Shown in pieces: positions 21,267 through 32,890 of a stretch of 64,000 bases of DNA (its first letter is position 1; each line of letters begins with the position of its first letter). The position numbers and the translations under genes were made by a program. The notes below the pieces were generated by a model. That model was not told the origin of the DNA. It searched no databases and saw only the letters and a list, made by a program, of their open reading frames with translations. This stretch comes from Galeruca laticollis (taxonomy: Eukaryota > Arthropoda > Insecta > Coleoptera > Chrysomelidae), in assembly GCA_963921935.1 (NCBI GenBank), contig OY998176.1, forward strand, positions 48,509,813 through 48,573,812, read 5' to 3'.

Positions 21267-23640
21267 ATAAAAAATGTAAACAAAAATATGAGATGGAATA
21301 TGAACAGTTTTTAAAGTGATGTGTAGAAAATAATGTGAAAAATTACATATAAAATGTCCAAGTTAGCTATAAATGTCATTCTGTCAGTCATAAGTTAAAC
21401 AGTGCATCCAACTATACAACAAGTTACCAAAAACGATGCTGAAAAGGTTATTTGGTGAAATTGTTTTCGATGTCACAATCGTATATCGTATAACAAGTGT
21501 TGAAAATGAAAGATTTCACACGAGTTTGCAGAATGGAGCCAAGTGCCGTAGGCGAGTGACTTGAGCAAACGAGTGTGAAATCGAATTTTCAGCACATGTT
21601 GTACACGGTATTTTTCCACGGATCACAAAAAACGCAGAGTTACTATTTATTTCTTTAAATAAAATTTATGGTAAGGTTACTACAATTTTCAAAATAAACT
21701 GGTGCTTCAAGACCGTTGTTGACCATTTCATGTTCTTTAGTTGATACGAAGTTTTAAATTCTAGGCGTATTAGACTAACAACTACAGAACATTCAATATT
21801 TCTGTCCAATTCGCTCTATCACTTGCTAACAGAACAAAAGTTAAACGTAAAATGTTATTCGGCAAAGCACTCTAACTGCGGACAAAATAAGTATGTCGTT
21901 GTGCAGACAGGTAGACATCGGTAATCATCGACCCGTGTGTAAAATAAAAACACACATCTGTCGACCAATCAGATTTCTCAATTTTTTCATTTCACACGAG
22001 TATGCCCTTCGTTCGTCTTCGTGTTGAAATTGTTTGTAATTTCAAATTTTTACTTAGGGAAAATTGTATGAAATGTGCCATATTTTATAGGTAGTGGTCG
22101 TCGGAAATACTATATTGCGCAGCACGTGAGGAACGTTCAACTTTTCTCACGAGTTTTAGCATTATGTTTTTTTGTGCTGTTTTTTGCTGGAAAATAATGT
22201 TCTCCTAAAGAGACGCAGAAAAGATATGGGTGAACGCTATACTTCGATATTCATACAATTCAATCTATTGTAATTTTTCCTTTCCATTATATCTTCATAT
22301 CGATAAATCAGTATATTCTAATATGCCCTTGGATTTGCATATAAATCATTCCTCGTAAAGAGCTTATTTAAATCAGACTAAGGGCTTTAGATCAAACAGG
22401 AGCTAGTGATACGCTCAATTTAAATTTAACACTTTCCTTTCTACACCTGCACCAATTGATTTATATCATCGTTATGAGTTAGTTTTTTTCTCTACGACGG
22501 AACCATGTCAAATGACTTGCGGTCCCTGTGTTTGTTGAAAATGGATTAACAAAAAAGTTATTAACATGGTGAATCAGCTCGAATGTAGATTAACCATGGA
22601 TACGTAAAAGAATTTGAGTTTTATTGGTTTAGTTCGTTATTAACTGTAGCATATCTTATTGTATCAGGTTATTTTTTTCCGTTTAATCACAATTTTTTCT
22701 CAAAAGCAAGTATTTCTAAAATTATAAATGCACAAAATAACAACTAGTTAAATTGAACATATTAAAATAATTTTTAATATTTGAAGAATTATTTTACTCA
22801 TTCATATAGTCAATATGTTTTTAAACACACATAACATATATGCAGTATTTAGAAATATTTCTGGTTTGTCATGTTTGAGTTGTTCAATGTAAGTGTACTT
22901 TGGATTCAAGCATATGTTGGGATAACGGTAAATAAAATAATAGACAATAGGGATGTTGACACATGTTACAAATTCTTGTAAAGTAATGTTTTACACATTA
23001 ACGACAGTTTTTAAAAACCTAAAATAACATTTTAAGTACGTACATAATTATTCGTCTTAAGTGAAATGAAATTAATTTATATTGTGTTTTTATTACCAAT
23101 TTTCACGTGACTGCGAACACCAATCAGAGGGCGAACTGACCGGGAAACAAGCTAACTTATCTGTCATAACCAAGTTAAAAGAATCACCGGTAGACTGCGT
23201 TTCACGAAAATTGAAGCCACCTGAACCACAGATTAGAGAGAGAGAGAGCAGATACGAATCCTGGTAAAACATCAAACAATTTTCAACTCCGTCTTCAATG
23301 ACCTCGGACCTTTAACTCAGTATGGCCGCGATGTTGCCAGTTTAAAATATTTTCTGAATTTCTTACCAAATTGCAATGTTGACTCGGGGACAATAACAAT
23401 TTCCAATGCCGGATCTAGTTTTTTTGGAAATTTTCACTAAATCTTTAAAATTGCGCCATGAATTAAAACAATAACCATAACCGAATATATATTTATTTAA
23501 TACCTATAGGGACCGAGAAAGATGACGTTTATGCCATCTGCCGTGAAAAATACAAATAATGTGATGTAAACACTATTAGTAGTATTAGTAGTTTTGTATA
23601 ATCAGCGTTTTTAAATGTTCATTTTTTAAAACTGATATTA
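21267..23640. other. Non-coding DNA with a short hairpin
   Basis: No coding region is supported. At 21513-21581 ATTTCACACGAGTTTGC faces GCAAACGAGTGTGAAAT, an imperfect hairpin with 17-bp arms. A related ATTTCACACGAGTATGC lies near 21986. The 23090-23270 stretch has a modest open frame and a short (AG)n run but no recognisable domain. Confidence 0.5.
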
Positions 23641-24152
23641 AATGTTTGTGATGTCGTCATCAAAAGTATCTATCTGTATTCATGGCTGTTCAAATATGCT
23701 GTATAAAAATAATACGCAGTTGAAATTTTATAGTTTCCCCGAAAGTCCGTTGAACACTGCGTGGATAACCTTAAAACGTCAAAAATGGATAAATGCAGTA
23801 AAAACCCATATGTAATTAAAATGTTCTAATTAAAACATTTTATTAACTATTATTTTGTGTATAATCAGTATGATACTACAATTGGCAGAAAAGTTCTAAA
23901 TGTTTTTTACATAAATAAAAGATTATTATCGAGAGAATAAAATGTTGTTTTCTGTACGATTTCATTGATTATATAAAATAAAAAACTAGTTATGTGTTTG
24001 CTGACTTTAATATTATATAATAAGTTCAAATAATTAAATACTATTAAGGGGAAGAAAGTATGTACAAAACGAATCACTTCAAGTTTTTTAATTACATTTC
24101 AGAAAACATCGGGAGGATTGGGAACCAAATAAAAAGATTTATGCGTCAGTCG

Positions 24153-25290
24153 AAAACTAACAGCGTCAGAAGTGAAACTTTTTATGTTTTATGACGCAAT
24201 AACCGCCAATGAGTGTACAAAGAGAATTCATAAATATCAACAACATAAAAAACTATAATTTAAAAAAATTAAAACAAAAATTATTTCCAAAATAAAAACA
24301 ATAATTTTTCGGATAGACTATAAAAAACTATTTACAATAAAAGACAAACAAAAGTAAATATTCTTTTTAAGAAATTTGAATGCATATTACGTATCCTTCC
24401 TTTTTAATACCTAAGAAAAGTTCTGGCCGCCCATGGGGGTATCGAACCCGCGTTTTTCGTTTGATTTTAAATCGAGTCGAGTGATGACAGAAGGGGAGAA
24501 CAGCGCTGCGTTTATCTCACTAAGTTTAAGTACAAATGATAATTAGAGCTTCACAAAACTTGTTAGCCTTTACGAGATTACCTCGTAACCAAAACCTCTG
24601 TAGTGTCCCATAAAAAGTTTCACTTCAAAAATATTTCCATAAATAAAGCAACACTAGTTACAACGACTTTCTCTGATGAACTGAGACTTACTTGCTCTTC
24701 TACGTACAGGTTAGCAAATATAGCTGAAAGTTTGAAAGTGGACACGCCCACGATGCGCGTTGGTCTCAATGCGGAAAGTAGGAGATAACACAGTTTATGC
24801 TTAAACTTTAATGAGTACAGAACTTATCTGTACGGACAAGTATACCTGTTTATTTCCTTTTTCAATATATTTCAATACTCTTGTTACGTTTTATTACATA
24901 TTTTTTTCAAAATAATACAAATAAATACACAATGCAAAGAAATTTCCTAGTTTTTATCGCCTTAATTTTAAAGGTAAACAATTTCTTTATTAATTTCGCA
25001 CTGGATTATACCAATATCGGCAGAAATTATTAAGCGCTTTTGGTATCCTTTTCCCCCCGAATGCGTTCTCACTTTATCGTTCGCGCAGCGAAGTGGGGAT
25101 TGATAAACGGAATAACATCAATAAACAATGCCCTGCGACTATTCTCGGCGTCTCCTCTTTGTGCGGATCTTCGTTAATTTTTTCCGCCTCTCTCACAAGG
25201 AGTTTAACAGTTTTGTTAGCTCGACGAGTTAACTCTCATGACAAAACGCTAGTGTCCCATAAAAAGTTTCACTTCAAAAATACTATAATT
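24153..25290. mobile_element. Insertion inside the THAP exon with repeated end sequence
   Basis: The segment separates HREDWEPNKK from CSAHF. Near its left edge is GAAGTGAAACTTTTTATG (24169-24186); its reverse complement CATAAAAAGTTTCACTTC occurs at its right edge (25258-25275). A longer version, TAGTGTCCCATAAAAAGTTT and the next 13 bases, is present twice in direct orientation (24601-24633 and 25250-25282). This suggests two nested or tandem copies of one non-autonomous DNA element. The exact target duplication could not be resolved. Confidence 0.5.
24420..24535 (-). mobile_element. Possible tRNA-derived SINE head
   Basis: On the minus strand a B-box-like GGTTCGATACC (near 24439) sits about 70 bp downstream of TAGTGAGATAAACGCAGCGC, which resembles an A-box region of a tRNA-like promoter. 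Spacing is right for a tRNA-derived SINE, but no tail or target duplication was identified. It could also be a degraded tRNA-like sequence. Confidence 0.3.
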
Positions 25291-25370
25291 TGCAGTGCTC
25301 ATTTTGTCAATAATCAAAAATCAGATAATCCCCTACACCCAACAATTTTTCCTGGCAAAGGAAATGAAAA

Positions 25371-27980
25371 GATTTATTCATTTTTTTGCATTATGTTGGT
25401 TGTTTATTATACTGTTTACATCACAACGTTTTTCTTATTTAACACCAGGGCGCTCTACTTTCAACAGAAGTGCTGCCTCTATAGTTTGTTCTCGACCCTA
25501 TATGTACTGTGACGATATATATTTCTATTGTAATATAAATTTGAAAAATTAATATGAAATTTTGGTTAATGTCACTGTCAAATTATAAATTGTCACACTT
25601 GGGCTTTAACAAACAATTTATTTTATTGAATTTTTAATGAATTTATGTGCTCCGGCTATAATAATGTTTGATATAGATTTAAATTTTAGTTTTATGTAAC
25701 TGTCTATCTTATTTTAGAACTCTTTGCTTCCGCTCTCTGGGCGTACGGGTTCAATATTTCAACTTTCCAGACTTATGGCCTCCAACTGTGTCAGACATTC
25801 GCTATATAAATGCCCAAGAAAACTACTCCAGAAAAAAACAAACTAATCAATTCCAAAATATGTTTATTAATTAGTTAAGTTTGAAATTTTTGAAGAATGG
25901 ATTACCAAATTTAGGTTACAATAAACATCGATGAGAGATTTCAAGATAGTTCAATGTTAGACGTAGTAGATTGAATGCATTCTCTCTACGGAAATAAAAG
26001 AGAAGAAACTTAACCTATAAATTTACAATGATAAATACTACAATAAAAAAACGGAGTTATGTCAAAGTAAGTCTTTGTACTGTTTCTAATTTCTGTAAAC
26101 TTGAATCCAAAGCATACAGACTCAACAGCAAGCAAATCGTTTACGATATTTATCACTATTTATTCAATTATTTTAAAGTTTCCTATCAATATGATGATTC
26201 TCTCCGACAAAATATTTATAAAGATTTGCTACCTTTCAGTCCACTGTCAAACACTCTTTATAAAGGAAATCCTCTTGAAGAAATTATTCAATTCCTCACT
26301 AGCCCAATGTATACGGTATGTACCATTTACCTTCACTAATCTTTTCTTAAAAATTTTGGGAAATATCCCATTTTACCATTAAATACCAAACATGTCCAGT
26401 TCAGCTTGCTTTCTTCTATATATAGTGTCTGTTTAAAAGACTCTATTTTATTAATAATGTCTTTCTTGAGAAAATTTTTTGACTTCTTTAAAATTTTAAT
26501 TCTTGTCAGCTCTTTCAAAATTTTCTTAATGACACTATTTTATTTAATTTTAGTCACCTGGATTTGTATCTCTTGGAAACCGCAAACAATCAGAGAGTAA
26601 TAATTATACATAGAACAAGTATTCTTTCTCCTTACTCATCACTAATTTTTTTCTATAACCTTAATTTGTCACCATTTGTCACCCGCACTATAAATTTTAT
26701 AACATACTCTGTATGTTCGGGTAAATTACTCTACGTTCTTATAATTAAAATCCTACGTAATATATAAAATAATTTACAGTCAATAAATAAAGCTTTGAGA
26801 CTCCTAGACTTTGGTCAATGACTTGTGAAAGTATGTATCTTTATCACACTGTACCCTTTTGATTTAATTTCAATTTCAAAATCTTTACCCAGCTTCTGAT
26901 TTATTACTTACCTACTTTTTAAATTTCTACAGTGTATGCCAAATTTATCTGATACTTTATAAATCATTTATAGTTATTTGGTACATCATTCTATCATTTT
27001 CTAAGACAATTTATTTGTCTAAGTACATTCTTATGATTTGTTATGAATAGTCATTACTCTTAGGAGATTAATTAATTAATATATTTTTATATAACACAAA
27101 TAATTACAAAAATCACCCAAATTCCAAAGTACAAATAATTCTTAATTTATCATTTGTCAAAGGAAATGCAAATGGGACGAGCCCAAATACAGTATTCACT
27201 AACACAATTAAACAGTATAAATTGATAATTGTAACTATTGAAACTATATACTACGAAATTAAAGCATAATTTTGTTATTAAGATACAGCTTTTTCAGCAA
27301 ATTACAAAAAGTAAACAATTTGTCATGGAATATATCAATATCAACATGGTTATTTATGTATTTTGAGCCAAGCCGTCACATGCCGTCACCGTTATTGTGC
27401 ATGGTTGCCAAAGATATAGATTGTGAAAAAAAGTATATATTTATGGTATGATTTTTATACATTATAATGTTTTTAATTGTATAATTCTTTTAATGTTAAT
27501 AAAATTGATATAAAACAAGTAATAGTCGAATATTTGTATCTGTATAACTATCACACTTAAAAATAATGCTTATAAAATATTTGACCTATGATCGTAAATT
27601 GAACGAAACATTATGCAAATTGCGACCGTGTTGAAAATTTTCGCGAAGCAACCCGAACGGAGTCGGCATACGACGATGGAGATTTAAATGGGTATGTCTA
27701 CCCATCTCTCTCTCTCTCTCTCCCTCTTTTGCTGTTCTCTGTCAATCTTTCGTATCTCTTCTCTCTAATCTGTGCCTGAACATTGATAATCGCAGAAACC
27801 AAATTATGTCTTGTTTATCTACGTCGCTTAGTGAGGACCACTGGCGTAAAACGATGATTTATGCCGATAGCTTCTTTAGAATTTGGCATTTGAGGGTTAT
27901 GTTTCTGGTTGTTTATATGTTGAATATCTTTGATTTTGAATATTTTAAGACGTTTAGATAGTTTATAAGTGAGTGTTGTG
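25371..27980. other. Mostly non-coding AT-rich DNA
   Basis: Apart from the weak frame at 26028 there is no gene. A (TC)n microsatellite runs at about 27704-27722. The 27600-27680 stretch is more GC-rich than its surroundings but has no coding signal I can identify. Confidence 0.45.
26028..26339 (+). pseudogene. Possible transposase helix-turn-helix fragment
   Basis: A 103-codon open frame includes YRLNSKQIVYDIYHYLFNYF. It resembles the first helix of the DNA-binding region in some insect mariner-like proteins, which have LNSQ..IVYNVYKYL-type openings. No second helix-turn-helix or catalytic region follows in frame. The assignment rests on a short match and may be coincidence. Confidence 0.25.
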
Positions 27981-27986
27981 TTTTAT

Positions 27987-30413
27987 TTAACCCTTATAAT
28001 ACCAAGCGGGGTGCAAATGCACCCCACATGTACTTTTTTGTAAATATCTAAGCCAATTATATTTTGTTTTATTTCCACTTTCTAGTAGCTGCTTTTTTTT
28101 AGGTTCCAAATGTAATTTACCTAAAATCTGACATGGATTTTTTCCATCTCGGTAATTATTTAGGTTTTTAGAGTGTGGGGTGCGTTTGCACCCCGCTTGG
28201 AATTTTACGTATACCAATATTTCTATGTTATTACGAGCTAACGGCAGGGTAAAATCCTTACATGTTGTACTGTTCGTATCCCCACTTCTCTTATTCGGCG
28301 CGGCGCTTGCATTGCTACGCCGCCGCCGCCTACTGGTACAGGAGTAATAGTTATTACTATTTAGTGTCGTTTATGCAAGCGTCTGTGTAAGATAAACGAG
28401 TCAACTTATAGTGTGCCACGTGGTTGTTTATTCGGTCGAAAATGAGTAATTTACGAATTCGAAATGAAAAAGCTCTAACGGAGGAGGAAATGTTAATGCT
28501 GTTGCAAAATGACGATCCAGAATATCAGGAATTATTGCAGGAAGATGATGCAAGCGACATCGAAAGTGAGGACCATATATCCGACCAAGAAGAATTCGAT
28601 GAAGAAATCTATGCTTTTTCTGACGAAGAAAACACTAACTTAGAGGTACCTGTAGCTGATATTCCTGTTTATACAGCTAAAGATGGTACCTAGTGGTATA
28701 AAATGCCAATAAATAATCAAGTTCGACGTTCGCAGGCAAACAAGATTGTACATGTTCCAGGACTTACACCTACCAGTGCAGAAATAGGTACGATCAAAGA
28801 ATCGTTTATGCTGTTTTTTTCAGACGATATATTTAACATTATTGTCACTGAAACCAACCGGAAAGCTGAATTTTATTTTGATAATAATAATGAAACTCAT
28901 CCCGAGAGTGCAAAGAAATATGTGCCAACTAACAGAAGAGAAATCGAGGCCTATATAGGTCTACTTATTACATTAGGAGCATTGCAAGCTAGTACCGAAC
29001 CCATTGAAATGTTTTTTACTAGTGACCCTGCATATTGTCGGCCTATAATAACAGCAACTTTGTCTAGAAATCGATTCCATTTTCTGACCAAATTTTTGTG
29101 ATTCGATAATTTTGAGACCAGGGCTGAGAGAAAGTTAGAAGACAAGCTTGCACCAATAAGGGAAGTATTTGATAAATTCGTATCAAACTGTAAAAAAAAC
29201 ACTATATCCGAGTACGCACGTGTGCATTGACGAGCAACTCGTCCCATTTCCAGGAAAGGCTCCATTTAGGGTCTATATGAAAAGCAAGCCAGCTAAGTAT
29301 GGAATAAAGATATGGGCACTGGCAGATTGTGAATACAATTATACTTTGAATATGCAAGTGTATTTAGGTAAGTCATTTATTTTCATTTATGCTATGTTAT
29401 CTACCAATTTTTTTTGTTAGGGAAAGTAGGCAACAAGCCTGAAAAAGGACAAGGTGAGCGGGCTGTTCTTGAACTTTCTGATTATCTAAGTCAAGGATAT
29501 GGTATCACAACTGATAACTTCTTTACTAGTCTTCAGCTGTCTCAAAAATTGTTGGATAAAAAGCTTACATTATGTGGCACTCTGCGCAAAAATAAGACGT
29601 TTATACCAAAGGAACTACTTCCATCATCTTCAAAAAATGAATATTCTTCAATGTTATTTTGTTATCAACCGAGCATGACGATGACAAAGTAAGTAATAAG
29701 GAGTCACACTACAAACCAGATATTGTCTTGCATGATAATAGTACTAAAGGAACTGTAGATGCAACAGACCAAATGGCAGCAAAATATACCACTCAAAGAA
29801 AAACTCTTAGATGGCCCATGGTACTTTTTTACCATATTATCGATATTGGAGCTATAAATGCCTATGAAATATGGAAAATTAAAAATCCAAGTTACGGGTC
29901 TGGGCACTTAGATGTAAGTTGAAAATATCTTCTTCAGTTGGGAAAGGAACTGGCCAAGGAAAATATGATTTATAGATTTAGAAATACTAATGGTTTGCAA
30001 GCAAGCATAAAAGAAAATATTCTTAAAGTTGTTCCAGAATTGGAGCAAAATATCCCTTCAACAAGACCTGTAGGAACTCAAGGTAGATGTTTTCTCTGTG
30101 AAAGAACCAAAGATAGAAAATCAAGACAACGTTGTGTAAAATGTGAGCGTTTTGTTTGTATAAATCACTCTGAAAAAGAAATTTTTTGTATCCCATGTAA
30201 AGCAAAAAATTAAAATTAATTTTGAATACCTAATTAAGGTTTGTTTATTTTTTAGTAACTAAATTGAAATAAAAATAGATACAAAATAATTTATTTGCGT
30301 TGTTTTTCCATTTTACTTAAAAAAAGTGTAAAAACTACAAAGATAGCCAAAAAAAGGGGTGCAAATGAACCCCGCTTGGTATCGCACGTATGTAAAAAAG
30401 CTTGGTATTATAA
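27987..30413 (+). mobile_element. piggyBac element
   Basis: The left end is TTAA followed by CCCTTATAATACCAAGC (27987-28007). The right end carries the inverted counterpart GCTTGGTATTATAA (30400-30413) but lacks the expected closing GGGTTAA, so that end is damaged. Palindromic GGGGTGCAAATGCACCCC motifs lie just inside both ends (28008-28025; 30357-30373 with a mismatch). An inverted copy of the subterminal motif is at 28177-28200. The transposase gene between is broken. TTAA target use and the transposase define the superfamily. Confidence 0.9.
28442..30213 (+). pseudogene. piggyBac transposase with a 53-bp intron and several lesions
   Basis: ATG 28442 opens an acidic N-terminus (ESEDHISDQEEFDEEIYAF). 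The catalytic core shows Asp in HVCIDEQLVPFPG, Asp in YGITTDNFFTS and Asp in GTVDATDQMAAKY. The C-terminus is a Cys-rich finger (GRCFLCERTK, RCVKCERFVC, CIPCKAKN). A GT-AG intron at 29368-29420 splits the Gly codon of VYLGKVG. Stops at 28691 (TAG), 29099 (TGA) and near 29920, a frameshift in the A-run near 29195 and another near 29660 inactivate it. Catalytic Asp residues are all kept. The gene cuts and pastes DNA at TTAA in the family. Confidence 0.92.
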
Positions 30414-30427
30414 ACATTGCAGTTGTT

Positions 30428-30672
30428 GGAAAAAAGCAACAGCGTTTTTGTCGCCCTCGAAGCTTTTGGAAGGGCCCAGCCTCGTGAATCGCAGGAAAAA
30501 ATATCGTATACAGAAATTTATATACGGTTTACTGCTAGATGAGGGTAACGAATCAAACCTGGAATACAGATGTGACGCGGGCTTCAGAAACTTTTTTAGA
30601 AAGAATAGTTCCGATTTTGAAAATGTGTTAAGAATGATCGCGCTAAAAATCATTGAAAAGCTGAAATGTTGA
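30428..30672 (+). pseudogene. HARBI1-like (PIF/Harbinger) transposase N-terminal remnant
   Basis: The frame reads RRKKYRIQKFIYGLLLDEG, then CDAGFRNFFRKNSSDFENV and LRMIALKIIEKL. The pattern GFRNFFRM..SDFE.LL..I...I is typical of the region before the DDE core in HARBI1-like nucleases. The core is missing and a stop follows. It abuts the damaged right end of the piggyBac element. Harbinger elements also carry a Myb/SANT-like gene, and such a fragment lies at 32127-32890, so these may be parts of one old element. Confidence 0.5.
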
Positions 30673-31189
30673 AAAACAAGCTTCGACACGTCCAAACTAT
30701 TCATATCGATTCGACTTCCTTTTATCCGTACCGACTTCGTACGGATTGCATTCGATTCGACCCGACATGAATCGACAATACTGTCCATACTGGATCGACA
30801 TTCAACCTATGCTGTAACTACGCTTGACTCGATGTTAATCTTGAAACTGTCTCAATTAAATATTGCCATTCCGTCAATATTGAAATCAAATGGTACGCAG
30901 TAACCACGATGGATTGTTAATAAAATTGATTGAATTTAATGTCAAGTTTACTCCTGGCAACATTGGCTTTTTAACGTTTTATAGAAAAAAATAATAGAGA
31001 ATTAAGCGATAAGCTAACTTTAGTCTAACGTAAATAAATTCAAAATTATCTATTCCGATGTAATCTGTGATTTCGTTTTGAGTTCATCTTTTCCAGTTCC
31101 AGTAAAAACTGCCAACCCTATCTTCGATGCGAGAAAAGTATTAGTTTACTCCAAAACAAAGTTGTGATTTTCAAAATTTTGTTTAGTTA

Positions 31190-31950
31190 TTTTTTAGGGT
31201 TTCAGCAAGAACAACACGAAAAAACGGGTTTTAGAAAAAAATCCTGTATGTATATCGTCGTTGTCGTCGTTGTCGTCGTTGTCGTCGGCCACTTTTCGTA
31301 ACATGTCTTGTTAGCACGATATAGCCTCCGGAGTGCAACAAATTTCCTATTTCATCATTGGATATTGTTCAGGGCATCTCACAGATGAACCCTATTGATT
31401 TTTAACTAACCAGAGTTCAGTATAAAGGGTGCTATGGTACATGAAGTACGATATTCTTGTCGTTCTTGGAGAAATTTCAGTTTGTTAGCACGTTACATCC
31501 TCCGGAGTGTATACAAGTATGACCAAATTTTGTGATTGGATATTGTTCAGGGCGCCTCACAGATCAACCCTATCGATTTTCAACTCACTAGAGCCAGTAC
31601 AACCAGTACAACAGGTGCTATGGGTACTTGAAGTACCACATTTTTAACATTTTAGGGGAAATTTCGATTTGTTGGCACGATACAACCTCCGGAGTGTATA
31701 CAACTGACCAATTTTATGATTGTATATTGGTAATTTTTGGTAATTTTTGGTAATTTTTGGTAGTTTTTGGTAATTTTTGGTAATTTTTGGTAGTTTTTGG
31801 TTATTTTTGGTTATTTTTGGTTGTTTTTTTGGTAATTTTTGGTAATTTTTGGTAATTTTATTTCGGTTTGTTAGTACGATATAGCCTCTGAAGTGTATAC
31901 TTAAGTGCGGAAAAGTTAGTTTAAATCTTTAAAACCGTTTATTTTTTTTT
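31190..31950 (-). repeat. Inverted partial copy of the 174-bp repeat family
   Basis: In reverse orientation it repeats the hallmarks of 5022-6000: the CGACGACAACGACGAC run (31255-31285), CTCCGGAGGCTATATCGTGC-type strings (31318-31340, 31490-31510, 31675-31695) and the GATTTTTAACTAACC segment. It lacks the terminal inverted repeats and the palindromic half. Confidence 0.75.
31729..31860. repeat. Minisatellite of 10-bp unit TAATTTTTGG
   Basis: About thirteen near-perfect copies with TAG/TTA variants, located inside the inverted copy of the 174-bp family. It appears to have expanded from the local ATTGGTAATT sequence. Confidence 0.9.
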
Positions 31951-32126
31951 GTGATCGTGTCCACTAGAAGCTTCGCCAAAAAAAATAAGTAGTATCAACA
32001 AATAGTTTCCAAAAAAACTTGGGTAGGTACTAAAATACCTAGAAATAGGGGAACAGTTTATTACATTTAGCATAATATTTTGTATTGCGTAGTTTTATAA
32101 GCTGATTTCTATTTTACTTTTGTATA

Positions 32127-32890
32127 TGCCTCCAAAGAAAGCTACAGCCGGCCAATACATAAAATAACTAATTCAATTAAAAAATCAGATGTTATTAGAT
32201 AAGGCAAAGTCACACCTGATATGAAAAGGGAGGCATGGGAACAAGTTTCTCAAGTCCTGCCTACTATTGCCCAGAAACATGGGGAATGCTGGAAAAAGGT
32301 AGGTAGCAAATTTTAAAGTCATGTTCAAACATAGTTTTCTTCATAATTAATTTGTGAAAAAACTAGTAATGAACTAACGAGCTATTAGCATTAAAAATAT
32401 GGATTTTACAGGCATTTATTGAGTACACATAAAATCCAAAATTCGTTTTAACAAAATTCTAGCTGATACTGAAGGAATGTGCAATGGGCCTGATGGTAGC
32501 AGCACGGGCATATCAAATGTGCCTGAACTAGGACTTGAACAGAAAAAAAATTGATAACAATACCTAATATTAATTTAAAATTACAAAAAAAAACATATAA
32601 CACATAAGTAAAAACGAAAGTGTAGGTTTGAATCAGCTTATAGCAAAAAGTTTGATTTGTACTGAGTAGCAAAAATTTTTTATATTCTAGAATATTATGG
32701 AGTGGACTCGGAGGAAAACATTTTTCCAGATGTTCCTGGAAGCTGTAGGTTTCTCCAAACCCAAGACTTAGACTATGAAGCTGAAGAAGCATTGGCAACA
32801 GAAGCTCAAGCAGAATCTCATGTAGATCTTGAGGATATACATAAAAAAGGAAATAAAGAAAGGCGTTTTATGTCATTCAAAATCAGCTAG
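32127..32890 (+). pseudogene. Myb/SANT-like DNA-binding protein fragments
   Basis: ATG 32127 opens MPPKKATAGQYIK, then after frame changes come KVTPDMKREAWEQVSQVL and QKHGECWKKV followed by a GTAGGT donor near 32299. This pattern (tryptophans spaced as in W-E-x-V...W-K) fits Myb/SANT-like domains of insect transposon-associated proteins. Further exon-like pieces lie at 32455-32540 and 32702-32890 (acidic). A Harbinger accessory protein is plausible; the frame is not intact. Confidence 0.4.

Larger units (their letters stand above)
23642..25370 (+). pseudogene. THAP-domain gene fragment split by an insertion
   Basis: ATG 23642 opens 52 codons with the THAP start (VSICIHGC, LKFYSFPESP, RQKWINA), ending at a GTAAAA donor at 23798. 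After an intron, an acceptor at 24101 leads to HREDWEPNKK, the tryptophan-proline part of the motif. The last part, CSAHFVNNQKSDNPLHP, appears only at 25290. The C2CH pattern (C-x4-C, C-x2-H) is complete if the pieces are joined, so about 1.1 kb of foreign DNA was inserted in exon 2. A one-base phase mismatch at the intron also suggests decay. THAP domains occur in host regulators and in P-element transposases; which one this was is not clear. Confidence 0.7.

Noticed and set aside
21513..21581. Hairpin considered as a tRNA or small structured RNA gene
   Set aside because: No cloverleaf, A/B boxes or loop conservation; imperfect arms fit a decayed MITE end.
23082..23267. 61-codon frame overlapping a frame on the other strand
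   Set aside because: No recognisable domain; the coding look comes from a local rise in GC and an AG run.
27987..28217. Minus-strand frame at the piggyBac left end
   Set aside because: Lies wholly within the non-coding terminal region of the element.
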